In this document: piece by piece, positions 18,343 through 27,508 of the stretch
Numbering within the stretch: position 1 is the first letter of the stretch
Layout: every line of letters starts with the position of its first letter
NCBI RefSeq assembly: GCF_004368405.1
Contig: NZ_SBJH01000008.1
Span: 186,001 to 250,000 of the forward strand
Source: Olivibacter sp. XZL3
GTDB lineage: Bacteria > Bacteroidota > Bacteroidia > Sphingobacteriales > Sphingobacteriaceae
Reading direction: 5' to 3'
DNA length: 64,000 nucleotides
Notes under the pieces: model-generated
What the model was told of the DNA's origin: nothing
The model's input: the letters and a program-made list of their open reading frames with translations, nothing else
Database searches by the model: none
Position numbers and translations under genes: made by a program

Positions 18343-18888
18343 TTACTCGGCGTTCATCTGAGCAATCGAAAGTCCTATCCTTTTTTTGTTCTGCATAATT
18401 TGGACATCTCCTGCGCCTTGCAATTCTAACAAGAGGAAAGTAGCTCCGCTACCGTTTTCGTCATTAAGCAAGGTGATTTCAGCTTCACCAAAACTAGAGT
18501 TCGCCGGAATGGTTACTCTTCCGGTTGTTGTATAGTGCACACCCTCTACCGCTGCAACATGACCGGCAGGTAGGTCCTCCCCGGTAACAGCAGAGAACGA
18601 AAATTCTGTATCTGTTGAGCGATGCGCAGCAACCAGGTTAACTCGTAGCGTAATAGTTCCTGAGGCACTGGTAATCAACGGATCTTGATTATTCACTTGT
18701 TGTCCACCGAGCGGTAGGCGAGTAATTATCGGATATGTTCTTCCACCTGCATTTGCATTGTGAACAGCCGCATCCCATTCAACGTATGCGCCTTCAACAG
18801 TCACTACATCTTCCTTGATACACGATGTACACACAGAGACCATTAGCAAAAGCAGGAATGCTTTCAGTTTATTCAATATTTGTGTCAT
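18343..18888 (-). CDS. SusD-associated surface lipoprotein
   Basis: A 181-residue lipoprotein. The signal ends at Cys23 (VSVCTSC). The mature part is beta-rich, with a Calx-beta/DUF4843-like flavour: TITLRVNLVAAHRS, a threonine-rich VHYTTTGRVTIPANSSFGEAEITLL, and LLLELQGAGDV. Genes of this type usually follow susD and encode accessory surface glycan- or peptide-binding lipoproteins. It lies 34 bases downstream of susD and before the operon terminator. The exact ligand is unknown. Confidence 0.75.
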   Translation of the reverse strand: MTQILNKLKAFLLLLMVSVCTSCIKEDVVTVEGAYVEWDAAVHNANAGGRTYPIITRLPLGGQQVNNQDPLITSASGTITLRVNLVAAHRSTDTEFSFSAVTGEDLPAGHVAAVEGVHYTTTGRVTIPANSSFGEAEITLLNDENGSGATFLLLELQGAGDVQIMQNKKRIGLSIAQMNAE

Positions 18889-18922
18889 TTTAGAATTTCT
18901 TTGTTGTTTTCAAAATAAAGCA

Positions 18923-20488
18923 CTAATAACCGTCATTCTGAGGAATCAGTCCATTGCTGCCATCAACATCCCCGACCGGGATTTCGGGTAATAACAGGAC
19001 GTTGTCGAAATTAAATGTAGTTCCCGTAGCCGGCTTGTTGATGTTCATCCCTCTCCGTTTTAAATCGAGGAATCTATGTCCGCCTTCAAATGCAAACTCG
19101 AGCCTTCGTTGAAGCAAAATCTCTTCAATCAGGGCTTGTCCAGACAAGCCCGACACATCACTAAGCCCACGATTTGTTCGTATCGTATTAACATCCGCTA
19201 TGGCCAGCGTCGTGTTTTGCTGTGGCCCTGCTTCGGCATAGGCCTCTGCACGGTTCAGGTAAGCTTCGGCAATACGCAGTACCGAAACATTGTCCCAGTT
19301 AACATCGCCATTCTTGCCGATAAATTTAGTACACTCGATATACGGGTTTCCACGATGTGAAGCCCCTACTTCAAACAACAGGTTACGTACATCACTGCTC
19401 CTGCTGGTAATTACCGCATCGGTAGAGCCATTATTTTCAAAGGTAATACCTAAGCTGTTCAGTAGGTCGCCGGTGGGCACTAAATCGCCAAAGCCACCTC
19501 GCTCATCTTTTAAGCCTTCGGCTGTCCTGCCAGCGTATACATCTGTACTGTCCCGGCGCTCATCAGGCATCCTCGCAGTTAACGTAGTGAACAATGTTTG
19601 CAACGCTACATTGACCCCCAGTCCCTCATTTGCCAAGTTATAGGTAACTTCAAAAAGTGATTCGGGATTTGTGGCGGACGTGAACCCATCCATATAGTTG
19701 CTTTCATTAAGTAACGTCTGTCCACGTGAGCCAATTACGGCGTCGGCCATTTCGATAACCTTTGGGAAATCCTTATTATACAAAGCAACTCGTGAAAATA
19801 ACAGCTGCGCCGCTTGCCTGTTAGCAAATGCAACGGAACTAATATTAGGCAGCAAAGTAATGGCGTCCTCCAGATCATGGTAAATGGCTGTATAAACCTC
19901 TGTCTGGTGTACGCGAGGTGTTTCGGCGTTCAATGCGCTTTCAGCGGTATTGATTGGCTCCAATAAAATCGGGACCCCACCTTTGTTAGCAGCCTCTATA
20001 ATTGCTCCCGGAATATATGCATACGCTTTCACTAGGTCGAAATGGTACAAGGCCCTAAGGAACTTCAACTCGCCTTCCCATGTGGTTCTGTCCTCTTCCG
20101 TGATACTAGGGTCAGTAATGCCCGGGATGGCTGCCAACACAATGTTAATCCTGTTCAGTGCAACATAAGCTGTTGTCCAATGGTTGTAGTGCGCACCGCG
20201 TATGTTGCGGTATTCGTTATTATACCGACCAGATTTGTTTGTTGCCTGCCCATCATCTGCAAGCGCAGTCCCAAGGCCAATAAACCTGTTCCCGTAAAAG
20301 GCCTCCCCCTTCAGTGTTGAATAGATGTTGGTGATAGAAGCGGTTATACCCGCACGGGTAGTCAGCGCTACGCCTGAATCAATCTGATCCTGGGGATTAA
20401 TTTCCAGCGTCTTGGTGCATGATGAGAGTATCACCAAAATCATCAGTATCCGTGATTTTAATAATATTTTATGTGTATTCATCTTCAT
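18923..20488 (-). CDS. SusD/RagB-family nutrient-binding lipoprotein
   Basis: The outer-membrane lid lipoprotein of a SusCD-type importer. The 521-residue product has a lipoprotein signal ending at Cys24 (ILSSC). A SusD-like N-terminal TPR-type region (LKFLRALYHFDLVKAYAYIPG) and the conserved C-terminal RRLEFAFEGGHRFLDLKRRG follow. It starts 5 bases downstream of the susC stop, so the two are translated from one message. No glycoside hydrolase or sulfatase lies next to it, so the substrate cannot be guessed. Peptide, sugar or other oligomer are all possible. Confidence 0.95.
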   Translation of the reverse strand: MKMNTHKILLKSRILMILVILSSCTKTLEINPQDQIDSGVALTTRAGITASITNIYSTLKGEAFYGNRFIGLGTALADDGQATNKSGRYNNEYRNIRGAHYNHWTTAYVALNRINIVLAAIPGITDPSITEEDRTTWEGELKFLRALYHFDLVKAYAYIPGAIIEAANKGGVPILLEPINTAESALNAETPRVHQTEVYTAIYHDLEDAITLLPNISSVAFANRQAAQLLFSRVALYNKDFPKVIEMADAVIGSRGQTLLNESNYMDGFTSATNPESLFEVTYNLANEGLGVNVALQTLFTTLTARMPDERRDSTDVYAGRTAEGLKDERGGFGDLVPTGDLLNSLGITFENNGSTDAVITSRSSDVRNLLFEVGASHRGNPYIECTKFIGKNGDVNWDNVSVLRIAEAYLNRAEAYAEAGPQQNTTLAIADVNTIRTNRGLSDVSGLSGQALIEEILLQRRLEFAFEGGHRFLDLKRRGMNINKPATGTTFNFDNVLLLPEIPVGDVDGSNGLIPQNDGY

Positions 20489-20493
20489 TTTTT

Positions 20494-23400
20494 TTATAGT
20501 CCTAACTGCAAACCAAACGTAAAATTTTTAGACTGCGGTATGATGCCCGTCGCCGTCTCGCGGTATTCTGGATCGTATCCCCTGAATTCCGTATAAGTAA
20601 ATGGATTATTGGCCTGTGCGTATATCCGCAGCCGGTTCAGTTTCGCTCTCTTTAATAATTCAGGCGAGAAGCTATATCCCAGTTGAATGGTTCTTACCCG
20701 GATCATATCGGTATTGAGATACAGGGCTGATCCGACCAATCGGCCCACTCCATTGGGTTCGGTACCGCCGTTATAAGCGCGGGCTACATGAGTAACCTGG
20801 CCGGGGGTTGTCCATCTTTCTTCATAAAGTTCCCTCAGGGTGTTGAACTGTCTATTGCCTATCTCACTTAGAAACTGTGCCTGGCCATCCGAAGCGATGC
20901 CGCCGTATTGATATGCTATCAGGATATTCAAATCAAACCCTTTGTAAGAAAAGTCATTGGTAAATCCACCCATGTACGGCGGTATGGTTTCACCGATAAA
21001 GCGCCGGTCGGCCGCAACAGGGACATACGACAGGTTATCGTTCTCATCCCAGATCAGGGGCCGTCCGGTAGCCGGACTTACGCGCCGGCATATTGATAAG
21101 TAAAAATAGCGTTTCGTGAATGACCGACCCTTAAACTAACATTGGTCGGCAACTGTTCATGTCCGCCATACAGCTCGGTGATCTTGTTCCGTATATACGT
21201 GAAGTTAAAGTTCGACGTCCATTTAAACCCACCGTCTGTATCCACATTGACGGTGTTGATCTCAAACTCAATACCGCGGTTGTCGATTCCACCGATATTC
21301 GTCGTGATCTCGGTGAAACCCGATGTGCTCAAGAGCGGCTGGGCAAGCAACAGATCTCGACTTTGTCTCAAGAACACGACGAGCGTACCGTGTATCCGAT
21401 TTCGGAAAAATCCGTAGTCCACTGCAATATCGGTCGTTGCATTCTTCTCCCACCGGAGGGCTGGGTTCGCCAAACCTGCGGGTGCGATACCAGGTTGGCC
21501 CATATAAACGCCTGACTGTGAATACAGCGAACGGGCATCGAAATTACCAATACGGTCATTACCCGTCTGGCCGTAGCCCACACGTAATTTTAGATCTTCG
21601 ATCCATGTTGCATTATGTAGAAAGCTTTCGTCGGCAATGTTCCACGCGACCCCCACGCCGGGAAACCATCCCCACAGGTTGTCAGTCCCAAAACGGGATG
21701 ATCCGTTGTAGCTTAAACTGGCGTTCAGCATATACCGGCCTTTATAACCATAGGAGGCGCGGGCGAAGTACCGAGCGATTTTGTTTCCACCCCAACTTTC
21801 GCTAACACTGTAAGGCTCGGCGGCAGCTCCTATATTACGAAACAAATAAGATGGGAAACCTCTTCCACTAAGGGAATACACACGAGCTTGGTCGTAGCGG
21901 TAATCAAATCCGGCAACGGCATCAATTTTATGATTTTCGTCAATGATTGTTCCATAGGTCAACGTCTGCGTGGTCTGGAAGTTCGAACGGTTAAGGCTCA
22001 GCGCTTGTGCCAAACCGTTATGAGTCAAACCATCAGGAGTGCGCGGGTCGAGGTATGACTTGCCGACTATACTGTAATATTCCAATGAAAATTGGGAACG
22101 AAAAGCAAGGTTCTTGGTTATTTTATAGTTCGCTCCCAAAGCCCCTAGCAGTTGGTTTGTCCGCTGGTCGCCGGAATTGTATTCGTTAACGCCTATAATA
22201 TTTTGGTTCAGAATGCCGGGAACGGTCTGACCGGAACCCGGCATACCGAAAAAGCTTCCGTCTTCATTGTAAATAGGAACGGCCGGTATCATTAAAGGAC
22301 CGGAAAATGCCGGATTTCCCAGATACGAGCCGTCGATGGCAAAGGGTGTCAATTGCCCCAGTGAAGAAAGGTTCAGACTGGTGTTAAAGGAAAGCTTTTC
22401 ATTATAGTCATGGTCTAGATTAACCTTGAAACCCATTCGCGTAAAATCGGCTTTGGTAACAATGGCCTCTTGCTTATTATACGAGCCGGAAAGGTAAAAC
22501 CGTGTTTTATCTCCACCACCGCTTGCCGATAGTTCATAGTTTCTAACCAGCCCTGTCCTGAAGGCCTCATTCTGCCAGTCGTACGTCGGCAGTGCTGCTA
22601 TCTCAGCGTCGGTTAGGTCATTCGGTTGACGTATTTCATTTAGAACTGCGTTCCTTATTGCAGACTCTGATGCTCTTGGATTGGCATTGGCCAGCGCCTC
22701 ATGACGTAGCTGATAGTATTCCTGTGTGTTCAGCACGTCGTATTTTTTTATCGCCTCCGACGCGCCTACATAAGTATTAAAGTCTATGTTCGTTTTCCCC
22801 GCTTTACCCCTTTTCGTTGTGATCAGCACCACCCCGTTTGCTGCCTGTGCACCGTAAATGGAAGCGGTGGCCGCATCTTTAATAATTTCGATCGACTCAA
22901 TGTCGTTGGGATTGAGGCCAGCAAGCGTATTGGATTGGGTGTACCCTGAATAAGTGCTTGCATTCATCTGTACTCCATCCACAATGTATAAAGGTTCAGA
23001 ACCGGCAGTAAATGAGCCGCTTCCCCGTATCAGCATGCTGATTGCTCCTCCGGGGATGCCGTTGTTCGCGGTTACGTTAACACCCGAAACCCTTCCTTGG
23101 ACCGCCTGTTGAAAGTTCACAATACCTTGGTTTTCGAATTGGTCTCCCCGTATCTGTGAAATCGATCCAGTGACTTCCTTTTTGGACTGCGCCATGTAAC
23201 CGGTGTTCACAACCACCTCATCCAATTCGGATAAGGTCGGGTCTAGTACCGCATCCAATACACTGGATGACCCTAGCGTCAGCTCACGCGTCTGGAAGCC
23301 GACAATGCGGAATTGGATAAGCTTGGAGCCGGAAGGTACCGTTAGCGAATAGTGTCCGTTCTGATTGGTCTGGGTACCGACGTTGGTCCCGGAAATCACT

Positions 23401-23531
23401 ACTGATACGCCAGACAGTGGGCTTCCATCCTCCGCAGAAGTCACTGTGCCGCTGATCTTTCTGTCCTGTGCATGCACTGCTCCTATGAACAGGATACTTG
23501 ACATCAAGAAACATAGTAATCTTTGTTTCAT
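20494..23531 (-). pseudogene. SusC-family TonB-dependent transporter, split by frameshift
   Basis: An outer-membrane barrel importer of the SusC/RagA type. It begins at ATG 23531 with a signal peptide (MKQRLLCFLMSSILFIGAVHA), then a carboxypeptidase-like domain, the plug (MAQSKKEVTGSISQ) and the barrel. The first frame ends at 21078 after TYQYAGA. The next frame resumes with SPATGRPLIWDEND, runs through MGGFTNDFSYKGFDL at 20973, and ends at 20494. A 2-base insertion (one extra gc in cgcgcc at 21081-21086) explains the break: removing it gives the family motif YAGVSPATG. It could be a real mutation, a phase-variable tract or a sequencing error. The joined product is about 1010 residues, normal for SusC. 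Confidence 0.88.
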
Positions 23532-23991
23532 ACATTTTTGAGTTTGGTTAAACAATTAATTAAAATCCGGAAACCGGAAGTCTTAACGAGGCCTGGGCCA
23601 GTATATACTGACAACTATATGTCGTGCGTACTATGTCTATGTTGATCGTTTGCTTTGTGTACAGCTTTTTCAAAGTATAAGTAGCTGTAACAAACATGGT
23701 ACAAATGTGAATTATTGGGAGCTTTAGTCTATTTTATATTGTTGTAATTCAAACGCTTGTTTTCGATCAGTAAATGCGCTCATTTATACAGGCGTTAACA
23801 GCGGAAATCTTCGGGAAATTGGCTTAACAGCCTAGCGGTTGATTTAGGCTAAAAATCGATTAGGTCGTCTTTCGGTAAGCAGGCTTAGCCTGATAAAATA
23901 AAAAAGATTTCGTTTCATTGGTTTTGTCGTGCATTAAGGAATGCCATATTGAAGCGACAATAGAGCAACGCGAACCTTCGTTTTTCTACAT
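23532..23991. other. Divergent regulatory region susC / PH-domain gene
   Basis: About 460 bases without a gene. On the minus strand TATACTTTG near 23673-23681 resembles a -7 element with one base missing from the spacer. There is no sigma/anti-sigma or hybrid two-component gene nearby to indicate how the susCD operon is controlled. Confidence 0.35.
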
Positions 23992-24444
23992 ATGCAAAAG
24001 TACAATGCTAAAATAGATCGTATACTTTTTATCCCGGTGATGGTTATCATGGGCGGCAGTACGCTATTCGTCATTTTCAAAGCGGCAACGGACACCGACC
24101 GTATAGCGGCATTTGTTCAATGGGGCATCGCCCTGTTATTGCTTGCGGTGACGGCTTTCAGTATTCATCTTTTCTTAACGACGTACTATGTCATCGACGG
24201 GAACGTACTCATCATCCGTTCGGGCCTGTTATACCGAACAAAAGTGGAGATCGACTCCATCAGAAAGGTTCAGGAAACCAATAATCCGATCAGCGCTCCG
24301 GCTACCTCACTCGATAGACTGGAAATCTTCTATAACCGGTTAGATAGTATCATCGTTTCGCCGAAAGACAAACAAGGATTTATAGAGGAGCTCCTAAAAC
24401 AAAATCCATCTGTCGAAATGCTTTATAAAAAGAGTGGAAGATAG
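23992..24444 (+). CDS. Membrane-anchored bacterial PH-domain protein
   Basis: A 150-residue protein with two N-terminal hydrophobic segments (about residues 10-30 and 41-62). A bacterial PH-like domain follows: TTYYVIDGNVLIIRSGLLY, VEIDSIRKVQETNNPISAPATSLDRLEIFY and IIVSPKDKQGFIEELLKQNP. The order matches small Bacteroidota proteins of the bPH type whose role is unknown. Its 3' end abuts the 21-bp repeat array. Confidence 0.8.
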   Translation: MQKYNAKIDRILFIPVMVIMGGSTLFVIFKAATDTDRIAAFVQWGIALLLLAVTAFSIHLFLTTYYVIDGNVLIIRSGLLYRTKVEIDSIRKVQETNNPISAPATSLDRLEIFYNRLDSIIVSPKDKQGFIEELLKQNPSVEMLYKKSGR

Positions 24445-25081
24445 AAAATGGGATGAGGAAAGATCGCTATTTTTACACTTGACTTCGACTGATTTCGCGA
24501 CAAAGTCGGTTGTCTTTACTGTAAATCCGTATGGATTTATATCAAACCCAATTGACTTCGTAACAAATCCGGTTACCTTTACACTAAATCCATATGGACT
24601 TATGCCAAATCCGATTGAATTTGTAATTGCCCCATATGGACTCACGGCAAATCCGATTGAATTAGAGATGAGCTTGATTGACTTTGTAATGAACCCGTAT
24701 GGGCTTATGCCAAACCCAAGTGACTTTATAACAAACCCGGCTAACTTTACAGTAAATCCGCATGAGTTCATGTTAAATCCAATCGACTTTACTGTAAATC
24801 CGTATAGGTTTATGTCAAACCCAAGTGACTTTTTAACAAATCCGGCTAACTTTACAGTAAATCCGCATGAGTTCATGTTAAAACCAATCGACTTTACTTT
24901 AAATCCGTATGGGTTTATGTCAAACCCAAGTCACTTCGTAACAAACCCGATTAACATGGTGACAACTTCGTTCGACTTCGTCACAAAGGCAAGGGTATCT
25001 GTTTTGAATCCGGTGGTATTTACTGCCGTTTTTGCATCATTTTTTGATCCGGAATCCACGTCAGCTCATGGACAGCAATGA
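24434..25081 (+). CDS. Putative heptad-repeat protein (coding status uncertain)
   Basis: A possible 215-residue protein from a GTG codon that overlaps the PH-domain gene by 11 bases. No ATG is available in frame before the repeats. Nearly the whole frame consists of about 26 seven-residue units of the form NPxxF followed by two variable residues, for example NPYGFMS, NPSDFLT, NPANFTV and NPHEFML. It has no signal peptide and matches no family I know. The opposite strand is also open over 24394-24876 with heptads of the form GFxVKxx, so open length alone is weak evidence of coding. I report it because a product would be highly unusual. Confidence 0.3.
   Translation: MEDRKWDEERSLFLHLTSTDFATKSVVFTVNPYGFISNPIDFVTNPVTFTLNPYGLMPNPIEFVIAPYGLTANPIELEMSLIDFVMNPYGLMPNPSDFITNPANFTVNPHEFMLNPIDFTVNPYRFMSNPSDFLTNPANFTVNPHEFMLKPIDFTLNPYGFMSNPSHFVTNPINMVTTSFDFVTKARVSVLNPVVFTAVFASFFDPESTSAHGQQ
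24482..25027. repeat. 21-bp tandem repeat array (about 26 units)
   Basis: About 26 contiguous 21-bp units begin with aatccg/aaccca and have the pattern AAyCCrnnTGAnTTynynnnA. From 24524 to 25027 the units stay exactly in phase (24 units, no indel). A higher-order 105-bp period is visible: five units starting near 24713 recur near 24818 with few changes. There are no unique spacers, so it is not a CRISPR array. Confidence 0.9.
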
Positions 25082-25181
25082 AACGGATGTTTTGGATCAT
25101 GTCATTTCGCTTGCATTCATAACGCGTCATCGAAGTTTAACATAAAGCGGACCGTTACTCATATCGGCTATTAACCAGATA

Positions 25182-25400
25182 TCAAACGTTATCGGATTTA
25201 GACCCGATAATATCCCGATAGAATTCCAGCAAATGCCAGTAGTCGGGGCAATTTTGATAATTTCCTTTGTAAACACTGATTGCCGTATAGCAAGCCTCTA
25301 AAAATTTCTTTGTATTGATAATCTTGGCCCAAGGCTTCCATTCTATTTCAAACGGCGGTGGATTGCTATCAAAATACGCTTTAAGTTCCTGCGGAGTCAT
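25182..25400 (-). CDS. Small DUF6965-like protein (72 aa)
   Basis: A 72-residue cytoplasmic protein starting MTPQELKAYFDSNPPPFEIE. It matches my memory of the small Bacteroidota DUF6965 family: a helix beginning PxELKAYF, then a WxKIxNxxKFLE motif and a C-terminal helix ending in LEFYRDI. The frame is open nine codons further upstream, but the ATG at 25400 begins the conserved part and lies about 25 bases after a TAnnTTTG element. The function is unknown. Confidence 0.65.
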   Translation of the reverse strand: MTPQELKAYFDSNPPPFEIEWKPWAKIINTKKFLEACYTAISVYKGNYQNCPDYWHLLEFYRDIIGSKSDNV

Positions 25401-25424
25401 AAGGGATGAGCAAATAAAGTAGGC

Positions 25425-25432
25425 CAAAATTA
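25425..25432 (-). promoter_or_regulatory. -7 promoter element for the DUF6965-like gene
   Basis: TAATTTTG on the minus strand matches TAnnTTTG, 24 bases before the ATG. The -33 element is not clear. Confidence 0.35.
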
Positions 25433-25633
25433 ATAAAAAAAACGACCTTCTTCTCTTCGAATTAGCAGAAAGGATGTAAATAGATTGTCTTTACAAACAA
25501 ATTGCGTTTGGCATCTCCCCTAGCCGTAGGCCAATTTTATAAGGGGAAGGCTGTGAAGGCCGGCCTACATGGCGGTGCTGACTTTGCTTTTATTAGATGA
25601 AATATAGGAAGAATTCTTTATTTTCGCCCCTAT

Positions 25634-26629
25634 ATGGAAACAGTTGTCAGTGGAATCCGGAGCACCGGAAAATTACACTTAGGAAATTACTATGGAGCAA
25701 TTAAGAACTTTGTCAAGATGCAGAATGAGTATAACTGCTACTTCTTTATTGCCGACTTACATTCATTAACAACCCATCCTACCCCGGAGAATCTGCATGA
25801 AAATGTAAAACATGTTGTGGTTGAATATTTAGCGGCGGGTATCGATCCAGAGAAGGCGACCATTTACGTTCAATCGGATGTGACGGAAGTTATCGAACTA
25901 TATCTCTATCTAAATATGAATGCCTATTTGGGCGAATTGGAACGAGCCACCTCTTTTAAAGATAAGGTGCGGGCCAATCCAGATAATGTGAATGCCGGAC
26001 TGCTGACTTACCCCGTATTGATGGCTGCGGATATCCTCTTGCACAAGGCTACCAAGGTGCCGGTTGGGAAAGATCAAGAGCAGCATCTTGAAATGACACG
26101 CACTTTTGGAAATCGCTTTAACCGGATGTATAAACATGATTATTTTCCGGAGGCTCACGCGTTCACCTATGGTGATAATTTAGTTAAAATACCCGGTTTG
26201 GACGGCAAAGGAAAAATGGGTAAGTCGGAAGGTGATGCCAATTGTATTTACCTTTCTGATAAGCCAGAGGCTATTCGTAAAAAGGTAATGCGTGCGGTGA
26301 CGGATAGCGGCCCTACGCAAGAGAACCAGTTGAAGCCGGTAGAGATACAGAATTTGTTTGATTTAATGAAGGTGGTATCTTCTGCAGATACACTTGCCCA
26401 TTTCGACGAACTTTATAATAAATGCCAAATCCGTTACGGCGACTTCAAAAAGCAATTAGCTGAAGATATGGTAATAGCAACCGAACCGGTGCGCTCGCGG
26501 ATTGAAGAGATCGCAGCGGATAAACAGTACATCCAGAAGGTGGTAAAGATGGGCGCTGAAAAAGCGAGAGAAAGTGCAAGGAAGACGATCACCGATGTGA
26601 GGGAAATAATAGGATTTAAAAAGTTTTAA
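25634..26629 (+). CDS. trpS: Tryptophanyl-tRNA synthetase
   Basis: Charges tRNA-Trp with tryptophan in the cytoplasm. The 331-residue class I synthetase has the HIGH-type motif in GKLHLGNYYGAI near residue 15 and the KMSKS-type motif GKMGKSEGD. The length is normal. A near-consensus -7 element (TATTTTCG, 25619-25626) lies only 7 bases before the ATG, suggesting a very short leader. The kinase and kdsB genes follow on the same strand after repeat-like spacers of about 130 bases each. Confidence 0.96.
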   Translation: METVVSGIRSTGKLHLGNYYGAIKNFVKMQNEYNCYFFIADLHSLTTHPTPENLHENVKHVVVEYLAAGIDPEKATIYVQSDVTEVIELYLYLNMNAYLGELERATSFKDKVRANPDNVNAGLLTYPVLMAADILLHKATKVPVGKDQEQHLEMTRTFGNRFNRMYKHDYFPEAHAFTYGDNLVKIPGLDGKGKMGKSEGDANCIYLSDKPEAIRKKVMRAVTDSGPTQENQLKPVEIQNLFDLMKVVSSADTLAHFDELYNKCQIRYGDFKKQLAEDMVIATEPVRSRIEEIAADKQYIQKVVKMGAEKARESARKTITDVREIIGFKKF

Positions 26630-26763
26630 GGGTATACACAAGTAGTAAGACGCCATCGGGACGCATTACGGATCACGGATCACGGATTACTGATCACTCG
26701 TTACCGATCACTAACCACTCGTTACTCTAATAGTCTTAACACTTATAACTTAATACTAAATAC
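26630..26763. repeat. Word-repeat intergenic DNA
   Basis: Between trpS and the kinase gene, words such as ggatcacggatcacggatt, actgatcactcgtt and accgatcactaaccactcgtt are reiterated imperfectly (26668-26728). There is no strict period and no gene. Confidence 0.5.
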
Positions 26764-27378
26764 ATGCATATAGCTATTGTAGGAAATATAGGCGCAGGCA
26801 AGACAACCCTAACTGGCTTATTAGCCAAACATTTGGGTTGGGAGCCACAATTTGAAGAAGTTGAGGATAACCCTTATCTCGAAGATTTTTACGGCGATAT
26901 GAAGCGCTGGTCTTTCAACCTCCAAATATTTTTTCTTAATAGTCGTTTTCGCCATATAGTTGAATTGCAAAAAAGAAACGTCAATATTATACAAGACCGT
27001 ACAATCTACGAAGACGCCTATATTTTTGCCGAAAACCTACATGATATGGGTTTAATGACGACACGCGATTTCCAGAACTACAGTAATATATTTGAGAGCA
27101 TCGTTTCCTTTATAAAAGCGCCGGATTTATTGATCTATTTAAAGGCTTCGGTACCTACTTTAGTGGATAATATACAGCTGAGGGGTCGTGATTACGAGGC
27201 CGGCATCCGCCTTGATTATCTTTCGAAACTGAATGATAAATACCAGAAATGGATAAGCGGCTACCAAGAGGGCAAGTTGCTCATTCTAGACAAAGATAAA
27301 CTGGATTTTGCAAACAATCCGGAAGACCTGGGTTTCGTTATACAAGAGATTGAAAAGAATTTGAACGGATTGTTCTAA
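26764..27378 (+). CDS. Deoxynucleoside kinase
   Basis: Phosphorylates deoxynucleosides in the salvage pathway. The 204-residue protein has a P-loop GNIGAGKTT at residues 7-15. The deoxynucleoside kinase/dCK-dGK pattern follows: EEVEDNPYLEDFYGDMKRW, NIIQDRTIYEDAYIFAENL (the ERS/DR-type motif) and LIYLKASVPTLVDNIQLRGRDYE, with the RGRxxE lid. Bacteroidota members of this type are often annotated as deoxyadenosine/deoxyguanosine kinases; the base specificity cannot be read here. Confidence 0.92.
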   Translation: MHIAIVGNIGAGKTTLTGLLAKHLGWEPQFEEVEDNPYLEDFYGDMKRWSFNLQIFFLNSRFRHIVELQKRNVNIIQDRTIYEDAYIFAENLHDMGLMTTRDFQNYSNIFESIVSFIKAPDLLIYLKASVPTLVDNIQLRGRDYEAGIRLDYLSKLNDKYQKWISGYQEGKLLILDKDKLDFANNPEDLGFVIQEIEKNLNGLF

Positions 27379-27508
27379 AAGAGCTTTAATGAGGGCATGA
27401 GGCTATAGGTCTAAGCATTAGGTTACAGAGGCTAATGACCCGCAAACTGATATAAAACAGCCGTATGCCGACAAACAACCAACAACGAACAACAAATAAC
27501 AATCAAGC
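27379..27508. repeat. Word-repeat intergenic DNA
   Basis: Between the kinase gene and kdsB lie two kinds of words: ggctataggtctaagcattaggtt and gaggctaatgacc (related to the words at 1002 and 8532), then caaacaaccaacaacgaacaacaaataac directly before the ATG. No gene is seen. Confidence 0.5.

Noticed and set aside
24394-24876. Minus-strand open frame of 160 codons in the repeat array
   Set aside because: Its length is a by-product of the 21-bp period, and its 3' part runs into the PH-domain gene. I kept the repeat itself and a low-confidence plus-strand entry instead.
24482-25027. CRISPR array
   Set aside because: The 21-bp units are contiguous with no spacers and no cas genes; it is a tandem repeat.
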